Shown here one piece after another: positions 8,385 through 16,917 of a DNA stretch of 64,000 bases. Position 1 is the stretch's first letter; each line of letters begins with the position of its first letter. The stretch is from Chitinophagales bacterium (lineage in GTDB: Bacteria > Bacteroidota > Bacteroidia > Chitinophagales > BACL12). The stretch spans positions 3,501-67,500 of the forward strand of contig JACJXO010000006.1 of the NCBI GenBank assembly GCA_020636645.1. The letters run 5' to 3'. The notes below the pieces were generated by a model that saw nothing but the letters and a program-made list of their open reading frames with translations, made no database searches and was not told the DNA's origin. The position numbers were made by a program, and so were the translations under genes.

Positions 8385-9455
8385 TCACCGGGCGTCTGCA
8401 CCCTCCTGTGCTTCTACCTTTTCGATGAACTTCGTTGCGAAAAGATCTGTAAAAAGTATGGATCCCTGCCGATTCAGATGCGCCAGATCGAAAAGGTTGT
8501 TTCGGTCATTCAGTTCAGGGTATTCAGCGGGATTGGCAAAAGAAACCTTGTTGGCTTCAGGAAGTCTGTTGTACAGAGGTATCAGATATTCATATCTGTC
8601 GCCAAGTCTCTGAGATAACATGACAACCATATGGATACCTTTCCCGTTGCAGAGTTTTATCAGATCTTCCAGCTCCTGCTCCATGGTCTTGCTGTAGCCG
8701 GTACCTTTATCCCTGTACTTATCATACAACTTCTGGCATTGCATGGTACGGAAGTCTATGGTATCCTGGGTTCTGAGTACATCATACCGTATGGCCAGAT
8801 CACCTTCCGGGTCATCAACCATTTCCTGATCCAGAGAATAATATCCGTTTCTGTCAGGTCCAAGTGCCAGCTCTTCTATATTGATGCCGGCATGTTGTTC
8901 CAGCATAGCAGAGCCCATTCCAACCATGAGCAACTTCTCACCATAAGAGAACAGGTGAAGCAGTGGCACACCAATCTTGTTGAGCGTGCCCTTTTCAGAG
9001 TCATAGCTGGTCTGCATAACTGACACGATGTTATCTCGTGTGTACCAGTAGATCATCTCTTTCTTATGGAGGTTGTCAACGCCCATTTTGGTGAGCTCAC
9101 TGAGATCCAGTACAATATACTCGATATCATTGCCCTTCATTTCGATCAGATTTTTGAGGGCATAGATCGATTGTGGTGTTCTGTTGGCCGGAATACCAAA
9201 ATTAAAAGAATGTATATGCCAGTCTGGTTTCTCTTCAGCCAGTCTTGAATCAAAAATGGTGGGGTCAATATGACGATAGGTAGTACTGGCTCCAATAAAG
9301 ATTGTATTGAAATCTCCTACCCTGCTTTTAAATTCCTCATACTTTGTATTCAGCCTTGTATTACCCCAACTGAAAGGCAGGCTGTTCACGGCCACCTGAC
9401 TGATCACAATGTAGATCAGCAACAGCAGAGCAATATTTCTGAATAGCTTCTTCAT
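8385..9455 (-). CDS. membrane-anchored SGNH-like protein, partner of the MBOAT acyltransferase
   Basis: A 356-residue protein with one N-terminal membrane segment (residues 7-28) and a periplasmic domain. The nucleophile block is FIGASTTYRHIDP (Ser in place of the GDS motif core), and the end holds DLAHLNRQGS, matching the Asp-x-x-His block V of SGNH hydrolases. This is the layout of proteins paired with MBOAT transferases (AlgJ/AlgX-like or DltD-like), which complete transfer of an acyl group to a polymer outside the membrane. It starts one base after the stop of the MBOAT gene. A role in O-acetylating the polysaccharide is inferred from this pairing. Confidence 0.8.
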   Translation of the reverse strand: MKKLFRNIALLLLIYIVISQVAVNSLPFSWGNTRLNTKYEEFKSRVGDFNTIFIGASTTYRHIDPTIFDSRLAEEKPDWHIHSFNFGIPANRTPQSIYALKNLIEMKGNDIEYIVLDLSELTKMGVDNLHKKEMIYWYTRDNIVSVMQTSYDSEKGTLNKIGVPLLHLFSYGEKLLMVGMGSAMLEQHAGINIEELALGPDRNGYYSLDQEMVDDPEGDLAIRYDVLRTQDTIDFRTMQCQKLYDKYRDKGTGYSKTMEQELEDLIKLCNGKGIHMVVMLSQRLGDRYEYLIPLYNRLPEANKVSFANPAEYPELNDRNNLFDLAHLNRQGSILFTDLFATKFIEKVEAQEGADAR

Positions 9456-9456
9456 A

Positions 9457-10920
9457 TCAGAACTGGAAGTAGATGAATGCTGCGTTGGTGGTCATGGCAA
9501 ACCAACCAACAAATATCAGCAGTACAACATAAAATGTCCATCTTACAGCAACCGGCTGACGGGTGATCAACCCTTCAATAGTTTCATCTTTATTGGTGTA
9601 CATCCTTATATCAAAAAACAAAAGAAAAGCAATGAACACCCAGGATAGGATGAATTGCACACTTGTATCAGCTCCGGTCAAACTGTTATGGATCAGGGTG
9701 TGCGTAGTATTCGGAACGGTGAAAATGCTCTGTATCTGGATCATGGCATCACCAGAGGTAGCAGAGCAAAAGAAAATATCAGGAATACAGGTCAGGTTGA
9801 ATACCCAGAAAGCCGAAATGGCAAAGGTGAGCCACTTTAACCTGGGGCCAAGATCAAATTTCAGGTTGGGGAAGAATTTATCTGCCGTTCGTCGAACACT
9901 CAGCAAGACACCATGAATGACACCGAACATGACAAATGTCCAGTTGGCTCCATGCCATAATCCCATCACCGCGAAAGTGAACATAGTATTGAACATGAGT
10001 CTGGAATAGGTGACCCTGCTGCCGCCCATAGGGAAATACAGGTAGTCTCTGATCCATACAGACAAAGTGATATGCCAGCGCTGCCAGAACTCTCTGATGG
10101 TTTTGCTGAAGTAGGGAGTTTTGAAGTTGTCTGTCAGATTGACTCCCATCATCCTGGCTGAACCTATAGCTATATCTGAATATCCGGAAAAATCGCAGTA
10201 CACCTGAAAGGCAAACATCCAGGTAGCCAGTACCACAGCAAAGCCTCCGTGTTCGCCGGGATGCTGATAAACCTGCTGCACAAAAATGCTGAGGCGGTCA
10301 GCTACCACCACCTTCTTAAAGAAACCCCAGCCTATCCTGATAAGTCCTTCCCTTACCCTGTTATACTCAAATTTGAATTCCTCTCTGAGTTGTGGTAGCA
10401 GATCTCCGCTTCTTTCAATAGGTCCTGCCACCAGTTGCGGCCAGTATGAAACGAACAGCGCAAAGTAGCCAAAGTGCTTCTCAGCTTTTGTGGTACCTCT
10501 ATACACATCAATGGAATAGCTGAGCGTTTGAAATGTATAAAATGAAATACCTACAGGGAGGAACATGTTGAATTCCGGAACATTGTAGAAAATGTTAAAG
10601 GAATCAAAGACTGCTCTGGCAGACTCATTGAAAAAATTAAAATACTTAAAGAGTAACAGTAAACTGAGGTTAGTAAAGATGCTTAGCATCAGGAAAGGAC
10701 GGCGTTTCTTCTTATCTGTAATGGCCGACATCCGCATACCTGAATAATAATCGATAGCAGTAGATGCTACGATCAGGAATGCATACTCCGGCTTCCAGCT
10801 CATATAGAAATAATAGCTGGATAGCAACAGAAATAACCACCTCCATTTTGAAGGAATAGCGAAATACAGGAATATTACGCAGGGTAGAAAAACAAGAAAC
10901 TGAAAGGAGTTAAAGATCAT
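9457..10920 (-). CDS. MBOAT family O-acyltransferase (AlgI-like)
   Basis: A 487-residue polytopic protein with the hallmarks of AlgI/DltB-type membrane-bound O-acyltransferases: FSGYSDIAIGSARMMG near residue 240, FWQRWHITLSVWIRDYLYFP near 280, and the invariant histidine in MGLWHGANWTF near 320. Such proteins pass an acyl group, usually acetyl, from a cytosolic donor across the membrane. It is followed directly by its SGNH-like partner and lies 23 bases after the Wzz-like gene, which places acylation in the same pathway as export and sulfation. The end, NAAFIYFQF, is intact. Confidence 0.93.
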   Translation of the reverse strand: MIFNSFQFLVFLPCVIFLYFAIPSKWRWLFLLLSSYYFYMSWKPEYAFLIVASTAIDYYSGMRMSAITDKKKRRPFLMLSIFTNLSLLLLFKYFNFFNESARAVFDSFNIFYNVPEFNMFLPVGISFYTFQTLSYSIDVYRGTTKAEKHFGYFALFVSYWPQLVAGPIERSGDLLPQLREEFKFEYNRVREGLIRIGWGFFKKVVVADRLSIFVQQVYQHPGEHGGFAVVLATWMFAFQVYCDFSGYSDIAIGSARMMGVNLTDNFKTPYFSKTIREFWQRWHITLSVWIRDYLYFPMGGSRVTYSRLMFNTMFTFAVMGLWHGANWTFVMFGVIHGVLLSVRRTADKFFPNLKFDLGPRLKWLTFAISAFWVFNLTCIPDIFFCSATSGDAMIQIQSIFTVPNTTHTLIHNSLTGADTSVQFILSWVFIAFLLFFDIRMYTNKDETIEGLITRQPVAVRWTFYVVLLIFVGWFAMTTNAAFIYFQF

Positions 10921-10943
10921 TGCTGTCTCTTTACGCCTGTGCG

Positions 10944-12089
10944 TTATTCAATTTCTCTGTTTTCTTTTTGTTCCAGCAAGACAGCAGCCTGTTGTTCTTC
11001 ATACTGTCTGATGAGCTCCTGCTTCTGTTTTGCCTCAGCTACAGAATCACGGGTGTACTTCCGGATCACCAGAACTATACTGGAAATAACTATACCCAGT
11101 ACAAAACCTATGATCATGAACAGCATGATCTGCTCTTTTTCCTTGATCGTGCTATAACGTGGTGAATCAACCACGCTGACAAGCGGAGTCTTGTTTCTAA
11201 GGTCAAACTTGGCTAATTCCAGCTGCGCAAATACTTCGCCATACTCGAGATTCAGCAGTTCAATATCACGAAGCAGACGCCCCTGATTGATCAGACCGGC
11301 GGCTTTTATGGTAAATGCAGTTCTGTCCTGCAAGGCGGCCAGCTGATCTTCCTTGCTTTCCATGACAGCCCTGATGGAATCTGCACGGTGCTGGATCATG
11401 CTGACCGTTTCCACTTCCACTACGATCTGGCTGTTGATATAGAAATCTGAAGCTGCGTTTGCCAGATAATTAGCAAAGTCCAGTGAAAACTGCCGGTTGA
11501 TACTGGAAAATTCAAGCTGGTTGAGGTCCAGGTCATCCGTATAGTCAACTGTCAGGTCGTGGTCTATGATCTCATCATAAATAATAGACAAACAGCTGTC
11601 TTCATAGATCGTCAGGGAATCAATATTTCCATGATCCATCCTGAATTTTTTGAGCTTTTTCTTCTTGGCCCACCTTGGATACATGTCCAGGTAAAAATTC
11701 ACCAGATAATCTGTGCGTGGTTCCTGCTTGTCCAGCTGAATGGTCCTCTCCTGCAGCAATGTTTCCTTGATCAAGCGGCGTGACTGCATGATGGCAAGGA
11801 AATACTCATTGGTGAACTCCGCACCTGTAGAGATACCGAAACCGAATGAACTGGCCAGAGATCCAAGAGTAGAGGTAGATTCTCCCTCAGTTCCCTTTAC
11901 TGAGAAATCCTGATGAGAAATATAGTGTTCAGGCCTCCAGTTGATATAGAACCGCAATGCCATACCCACCACCAGGGCAGAGACCAGAATGACCCACCAT
12001 TTCTTTACGAGATACTTCCGGTATTCACCCAGTTTGGTGATCAGGTCACCAATATTGATCTCATCATTGTAAGGACGCTCGTACTGCAT
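10944..12089 (-). CDS. Wzz-type polysaccharide co-polymerase / chain-length determinant
   Basis: A 381-residue protein with two membrane segments, residues 35-50 and about 325-345, flanking a large periplasmic domain rich in helices, the Wzz/PCP topology. A YISHQDFSVKG strand follows the first helix. The cytosolic tail is a short charged coiled coil (residues 350-381, rich in Glu, Gln and Lys) with no Walker motifs, so the tyrosine-kinase domain often fused to PCP-2 proteins is missing. It would set chain length with the Wzy-like polymerase and connect to the SLBB channel encoded 22 bases upstream. The partner kinase, if there is one, is not in this window. Confidence 0.85.
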   Translation of the reverse strand: MQYERPYNDEINIGDLITKLGEYRKYLVKKWWVILVSALVVGMALRFYINWRPEHYISHQDFSVKGTEGESTSTLGSLASSFGFGISTGAEFTNEYFLAIMQSRRLIKETLLQERTIQLDKQEPRTDYLVNFYLDMYPRWAKKKKLKKFRMDHGNIDSLTIYEDSCLSIIYDEIIDHDLTVDYTDDLDLNQLEFSSINRQFSLDFANYLANAASDFYINSQIVVEVETVSMIQHRADSIRAVMESKEDQLAALQDRTAFTIKAAGLINQGRLLRDIELLNLEYGEVFAQLELAKFDLRNKTPLVSVVDSPRYSTIKEKEQIMLFMIIGFVLGIVISSIVLVIRKYTRDSVAEAKQKQELIRQYEEQQAAVLLEQKENREIE

Positions 12090-12111
12090 GTTGCTCCTGC
12101 TGTTTCGCCGG

Positions 12112-14649
12112 TTAGTTATTTCTGTTGGAGTTGTTGATCAGCACGTATATCGTGGCAAAGCTCAGGATAGAGGCACTGATGGTAGCCATGAATACATTCC
12201 AGTCGAATGGTTCAGCTGCTACTGTATCTGTTTGTTCAGGCTCTTCCTTTTCCTTCTCTTTATAGGGCACCACAACAGTGCTTCCCTTGACCTTGACATG
12301 TGGATAGAAATGTATGAACCAGAGGAAATTGTGGGTGCGTTTAACATAGCCGTTTGGCTGAACTACATAAGTCTTGCCCCGCTCTGCGTCATCATCAAAA
12401 TTCTTACCGTATTTCTTGATGAAAAATCTTGCAGTCCTTCCCTTGTCATATGGCACCATGACCTGTCCGGTCTCCTGGTCAGCTTCTGAGATCTCGAAAG
12501 GAAACTCAATGGCTCCTTCCAGACTCACCAGATCACCCTGTCTAGGTATCACGATGACATCGAGATCACGGAGTACATAGTTGTACTTGGACTCCGGATC
12601 TTTCATGGCTTTATCCAGGAACAGCAGCGTATTGGTAACATTGTTTCTTTTGATGGTGGCACCTTCCACATAGGCATACTGGGTAACACCACCCGCTCTT
12701 TCTATGACATCAGCAACTGTTTCTGTTTTAGACAACAAGGTGTAATTGCCGGGATAAATGACCTCACCCTGAACTGTCACCATTTTCTGAAGTTCAAACT
12801 CAGGTGTTGTTCTGATATAGACATGGTCATAAGGCTGAATGATGAAATTTTCAGCTTCGTCTGTGAGCTCCAGTTCCTTACCAATGCTGATACTTTCGAT
12901 CACCACCCGGGTTGGTTCATTCTGGTCCTTGGCTTCGTTAAAGTTCACAATACGTGAGATCTCTATCTTGTTGTTTGCCGCTTCCACACGCAAACCACCT
13001 GCATAGTAAAGCAGATCTTTCAAGGTCATTTTGTCGTAGTAGGAGAACTGACCAGGAGCCTTTACTGCACCTTCTATAGAGACGTTGAAGACTTCACGGA
13101 AGCGGTCTTTGCTGAAAACTTCGATCACATCAAATTTGGTCAGTTCGAAGTTGAAAACAGAATTGGGATCATCCATCACCTCCTTAAGGTCGAATGGAAT
13201 ATATACCTCATTCATCTTTTCATTCTTGCGAATGAGATAAGCACGAGTCAGGTAGGCATCATAGTTAAGCCCTTTGGCTTTATCTACCAGATCTGATATC
13301 CGCAATCCTTCAGAAAGCTGATAAGTGCCGGGAAAGCGCACAGCTCCGGTAATACTGACCACATTCTCCACCACTTCCGGGATCTTTGCTATGGTGATCA
13401 TATCACCGTCTATCAACTCATAATCTTTACCTTGTAAACGCAGGCTATCAAGATTAATATCAATGACCTGATTTTCATTCTCAGCGTATCTTTTAATGGT
13501 AACTGTTCTTGTATAGGCAGTTCCTTTCAGTCCACCGCTGTATTCCAGCAACTCCATCAGGTTCTCACCTTCTTTCAGTTCATAGCGGAACGGGCGCTTG
13601 ACCTCTCCTGCAATCTCTACAACTTTACCAACCGGAGTAACTACGATGTAATCATTGTTCATCAGGTAGGTATCATCTGTGTTTCCAGGATTCATCAGAA
13701 ATTCATACACATCCAGGGTCTTGACCACCTCACCAGCTCTTTTGATCTGGATATTTCTAACTGAGCCTATATCATTAGGGCCACCCGCTGCGGTCAGAGC
13801 ATTATATGCGGTGTTGATAGAAGAGATGTTATAGGAACCGGGTGTGATCACTTCTCCAACAATATTCACCTTGATGGCTTTGGAGTAGATCAGATTGACA
13901 TCAAAACTACTTCCTGCCAGATTGATGTAACCGCTGTACTTCTGCCTTAACAGTTTCTTAGCCCCTGCGTAGGTAAGTCCCTTTACGTATATCTTGCCAA
14001 TGCCATACACATCAATATTGCCATCATCACTTACCGTAAAACTTTCATTATAGCTGGATACACCTCCATATACCGAGATCACGATCTGATCTCCGCTGCC
14101 CATGATATAATTATCATTCACTTTAGCATTGGGCACCCTGTCAAACAACTCAGCATTTCCTGTACGGAAGAAATTCTGTCCGTAGATGGTAGCAGGAGGT
14201 GGTCCGCTTGAACCCTGATCCTGCGACTGAGCCTGTTGTTGCTCACTTTCCTGCTGCTGCTCTTGCTGTTGTTGCTCTTCCTGCTGCTGTTGTTCACCCT
14301 GCTGGCTGTTTCCTTGCTGTTGCTGCCCTTCTTCATTCAGCAGCTGATTGGTTTGCTCCATGGCATTGGTGGATGCAGGTTCAGCCGGAGCACCTACAGA
14401 ACCCATGATGGAATTGATCTCATCATCACTGAAACCCATAGACTGTAGGGTAGATTCAGAGATAGAACCAACACCAGGTACACTTACAGCTCCTGCAGGA
14501 GAGCCCTGCGAGCTCTGGCTGGAGCCTTGAGTGCTCTGGGAGGAGCCTTGAGTACTCTGAGAGGAACTCTGTGTGCCTGTCTGGGCTGATAAGGATACCG
14601 AAGCAAAAATAAAGGGGATATACAGTGATATCCGTAGCAGATCCTTCAT
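12112..14649 (-). CDS. SLBB-domain polysaccharide export protein (Wza-like) with Q/S-rich insert
   Basis: An 845-residue export protein. Residues 1-22 are a signal peptide (MKDLLRISLYIPFIFASVSL) ending in SAQ. Next come three seven-residue repeats of TQGSSQS type, a linker, and a long Gln/Glu-rich tract (about residues 103-145). The poly_export domain follows (YIMGSGDQIVISVYG near 182-196) and then about six SLBB-type repeats, each with a GEV.xPGxY or GAVxxPGxY motif. A single membrane helix lies near the C-terminus (about 820-840). It should form the outer-membrane or envelope-spanning conduit. The longer reading to 14691 lacks a better start; a TATCTTTG promoter element lies 22 bases upstream of the chosen ATG. 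First gene of the operon. Confidence 0.9.
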   Translation of the reverse strand: MKDLLRISLYIPFIFASVSLSAQTGTQSSSQSTQGSSQSTQGSSQSSQGSPAGAVSVPGVGSISESTLQSMGFSDDEINSIMGSVGAPAEPASTNAMEQTNQLLNEEGQQQQGNSQQGEQQQQEEQQQQEQQQESEQQQAQSQDQGSSGPPPATIYGQNFFRTGNAELFDRVPNAKVNDNYIMGSGDQIVISVYGGVSSYNESFTVSDDGNIDVYGIGKIYVKGLTYAGAKKLLRQKYSGYINLAGSSFDVNLIYSKAIKVNIVGEVITPGSYNISSINTAYNALTAAGGPNDIGSVRNIQIKRAGEVVKTLDVYEFLMNPGNTDDTYLMNNDYIVVTPVGKVVEIAGEVKRPFRYELKEGENLMELLEYSGGLKGTAYTRTVTIKRYAENENQVIDINLDSLRLQGKDYELIDGDMITIAKIPEVVENVVSITGAVRFPGTYQLSEGLRISDLVDKAKGLNYDAYLTRAYLIRKNEKMNEVYIPFDLKEVMDDPNSVFNFELTKFDVIEVFSKDRFREVFNVSIEGAVKAPGQFSYYDKMTLKDLLYYAGGLRVEAANNKIEISRIVNFNEAKDQNEPTRVVIESISIGKELELTDEAENFIIQPYDHVYIRTTPEFELQKMVTVQGEVIYPGNYTLLSKTETVADVIERAGGVTQYAYVEGATIKRNNVTNTLLFLDKAMKDPESKYNYVLRDLDVIVIPRQGDLVSLEGAIEFPFEISEADQETGQVMVPYDKGRTARFFIKKYGKNFDDDAERGKTYVVQPNGYVKRTHNFLWFIHFYPHVKVKGSTVVVPYKEKEKEEPEQTDTVAAEPFDWNVFMATISASILSFATIYVLINNSNRNN
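14212..14340 (-). repeat. glutamine-rich low-complexity coding tract (CAG/CAA)
   Basis: About 43 codons of the SLBB protein are mostly Gln with Glu and Ser, written mainly as CAG and CAA. The tract lies between the signal peptide region and the export domain, in the part expected in the periplasm. The repeat is imperfect but slippage-prone, so its length may vary between strains. Confidence 0.85.
14501..14563 (-). repeat. three 21-bp tandem repeats coding Ser/Gln heptads
   Basis: Units begin at 14501, 14522 and 14543; each is 21 bp and ends in a form of GAGxCTCTGGxxG on the plus strand. They encode successive TQGSSQS-type heptads just after the signal peptide of the SLBB protein. The second and third units differ at only two positions, so the duplication is recent or kept homogeneous. 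Confidence 0.8.
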
Positions 14650-14670
14650 AGGTGGTTTTAAAATTTCGTG

Positions 14671-14678
14671 CAAAGATA
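14671..14678 (-). promoter_or_regulatory. Bacteroidota -7 element (TATCTTTG) of the exopolysaccharide operon
   Basis: TATCTTTG matches the phylum consensus TAnnTTTG. It lies 22 bases upstream of the ATG at 14649, predicting a 5' leader of about 15 bases. A clear -33 TTG at the right distance is not seen. It is the only good element I found ahead of the minus-strand run 1-14649, so it may drive the whole polysaccharide locus. Confidence 0.6.
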
Positions 14679-14832
14679 CGAGTAAAAGCAAACTTCCATT
14701 CCTGTAAAACAGAATACTTTTTTCTGCCTGAAAAGTGGAAAATTGGCCTTATAAGACCCCTGTAAGACGCTGTTGATGTAGCTTCCGTTGCAATACAAGC
14801 CCGGAATATCTGAAGTTGGGACGGATCAGCTA

Positions 14833-16890
14833 TCAGCTTACATTCCAGCCTCCCAGGCCATCAGGGCCGGTTCCGACAAAGAAAAGTTGCCCGGAAGGGT
14901 CTTCTGCCATCAGGATCATGCCCTGGCTTTCCACGCCCCGCATTTTCCTGGGTTCCAGATTGGTAACAACCACCACCCGTTGGCCTGCAAGGCTGTCTGG
15001 CTTAAAATGAGCCGCAATGCCAGATACGATGGTGCGGGTCTCTGACCCCAGATCAACCTGTAGTTTAAGCAACTTATCAGCCTTAGGAATAGTCTCTGCC
15101 GCAGTGATCACACCGGTTTTGAGCTCCAGTTTAGAAAAATCTTCAAATTGTATCATAGGCTTGTATACCGGTTTTTCAGGCTCAGTAACTGTTTTATTCC
15201 GGCCTAGATTATCCACCTGCTGCTGAACCGTAGCATCTTCAACAGGAGTGAACAGGTGTATAGCCGGGGCTATGTCACGACCTGTTTCCAGTTCCGGGCT
15301 GGCAAATGAGTCAAGGTCAAAGAGGTCATTCAAACCGATCATACTTCGAATTTTGCCGGCAGTAAAAGGCAGGAAAGGATGCATTACCAGCGAAATATCT
15401 GCAAGTGAATCCAGACAAACCCTCAATACAGCCAGGCAGGTTGTAGGGTCAGATTTGAATATTTTCCAGGGCTCGAAATCAGTAAGGAGTTTATTACCTG
15501 AGCGCACCATATCCATAGCGGCAGCAAGTGCCTCCCTGAACCGGTATTGCTCCATTGCCGGCTTGTAGGTCTCTTCCAGCAGAAACCGCATGTTTTCCCT
15601 ATAGGAAACGATGTACTCCTGACTTGAAAATACCTCATTAAACTCCGGTATCCTTCCTTCGGCAAATTTATGGGTCAGCACGAGTACCCGATTTACAAAA
15701 TTCCCAAGTATCGCTACCAGTTCGCTATTGTTCCTGGCCTGAAAATCCTTCCAGGTGAACTCACTGTCTTTTGCCTCAGGCAGATTGGTGGCCAGCACAT
15801 ATCTCAACACATCCTGCTGATCAGGAAAATCCTGCAGATATTGATGCACTTGAACAGCCCAGTTCCTGCTGGTTGACATTTTCTCTCCTTCCAGATTCAT
15901 GAACTCATTGGCAGGCACATTAGTGGGAAGAATGTATCCGCCATGTGCTTTCAGAAGAACCGGGAATATGATACAATGAAAAACGATATTGTCTTTACCG
16001 ATAAAGTGGACCAGCTTGGTAGAAGCATCCTGCCAGTATGGGGTCCAGTCCTTCTGATGATCCATCGCCCACTGTCGGGTAGCACTGATATAGCCGATGG
16101 GGGCATCAAGCCATACATACAGGACCTTACCTTCGGCACCTTCTACAGGAACAGGCACACCCCAGTCCAGATCACGGGTGATCGCCCGCGGATGCAAACC
16201 TTCTTCTATCCACGATTTGCATTGACCAAGCACATTCTTTTTCCAGTCTTCCTGTCTTCCTTCACCATCCACCAGCCAGCTGCGAAGCCACCCCTGATAC
16301 TTATCAAGTGGCAGGTACCAATGCCTGGTCTGTCTCTTGACAGGCTGCTTTCCACTCATGGCAGAACGTGGTTCTATCAGGTCATCCGGACTGAGAGAAG
16401 TACCACATCGTTCACACTGATCTCCATATGCATTCGGGTTCTGACATTTCGGGCAGGTGCCTATTATGTACCTGTCTGCCAGGAACTGCTTATACTCTTC
16501 ATCATAAAACTGTTCACTTTCCCGCTCTTCAAATACACCCTTGTCGTATAAAGTCCGAAAGAATGCCGATGAAGTTTCGTGGTGTAATGCCGACGATGTT
16601 CTGTGGTAAATATCAAAGTCAATACCCAACTCCCTGAAAGAGGCTGCGTTGATCTCATGATACTTGTCAATGATCTCTTTAGGACTAACCCCCTCCTTTT
16701 TGGCTTGAATAGTAATCGCTACTCCATGCTCATCGCTGCCGCAAACAAAAACAGCATCATGTTTTTGCATTCGCAGGTAACGCACATAAATGTCGGCCGG
16801 AAGATATGCCCCGGCAATATGACCAATATGAAGAGGACCATTTGCATAAGGTAATGCAGCTGTGATCAGATATCTTGCGGGTGTATTCAT
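14833..16890 (-). CDS. metG: methionyl-tRNA synthetase
   Basis: Class I synthetase of 685 residues that charges tRNA-Met. ITAALPYANGPLHIGHIAGAY near the start carries the HIGH motif, CPKCQNPNAYGDQCERCG near residue 145 is the zinc knuckle, and KMSTSRN near residue 333 is the KMSKS loop. The C-terminal 110 residues (from about 575) form the tRNA-binding OB-fold (FEDFSKLELKTG to the end), so this is the long dimeric form. The start at 16890 fits the family; a longer frame to 16926 would overlap the divergent peptidase gene. The 183 bases between this gene and the SLBB gene hold only that operon's promoter, with no clear terminator. Confidence 0.97.
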   Translation of the reverse strand: MNTPARYLITAALPYANGPLHIGHIAGAYLPADIYVRYLRMQKHDAVFVCGSDEHGVAITIQAKKEGVSPKEIIDKYHEINAASFRELGIDFDIYHRTSSALHHETSSAFFRTLYDKGVFEERESEQFYDEEYKQFLADRYIIGTCPKCQNPNAYGDQCERCGTSLSPDDLIEPRSAMSGKQPVKRQTRHWYLPLDKYQGWLRSWLVDGEGRQEDWKKNVLGQCKSWIEEGLHPRAITRDLDWGVPVPVEGAEGKVLYVWLDAPIGYISATRQWAMDHQKDWTPYWQDASTKLVHFIGKDNIVFHCIIFPVLLKAHGGYILPTNVPANEFMNLEGEKMSTSRNWAVQVHQYLQDFPDQQDVLRYVLATNLPEAKDSEFTWKDFQARNNSELVAILGNFVNRVLVLTHKFAEGRIPEFNEVFSSQEYIVSYRENMRFLLEETYKPAMEQYRFREALAAAMDMVRSGNKLLTDFEPWKIFKSDPTTCLAVLRVCLDSLADISLVMHPFLPFTAGKIRSMIGLNDLFDLDSFASPELETGRDIAPAIHLFTPVEDATVQQQVDNLGRNKTVTEPEKPVYKPMIQFEDFSKLELKTGVITAAETIPKADKLLKLQVDLGSETRTIVSGIAAHFKPDSLAGQRVVVVTNLEPRKMRGVESQGMILMAEDPSGQLFFVGTGPDGLGGWNVS

Positions 16891-16917
16891 TATTTTGGGC
16901 CTTAAAATTACGAAAGC

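Noticed and set aside
16891..16917. Possible -7 elements between metG and the LD-carboxypeptidase gene
   Set aside because: TAATTTTA and TATTTTGG each miss the consensus, so I left them out.
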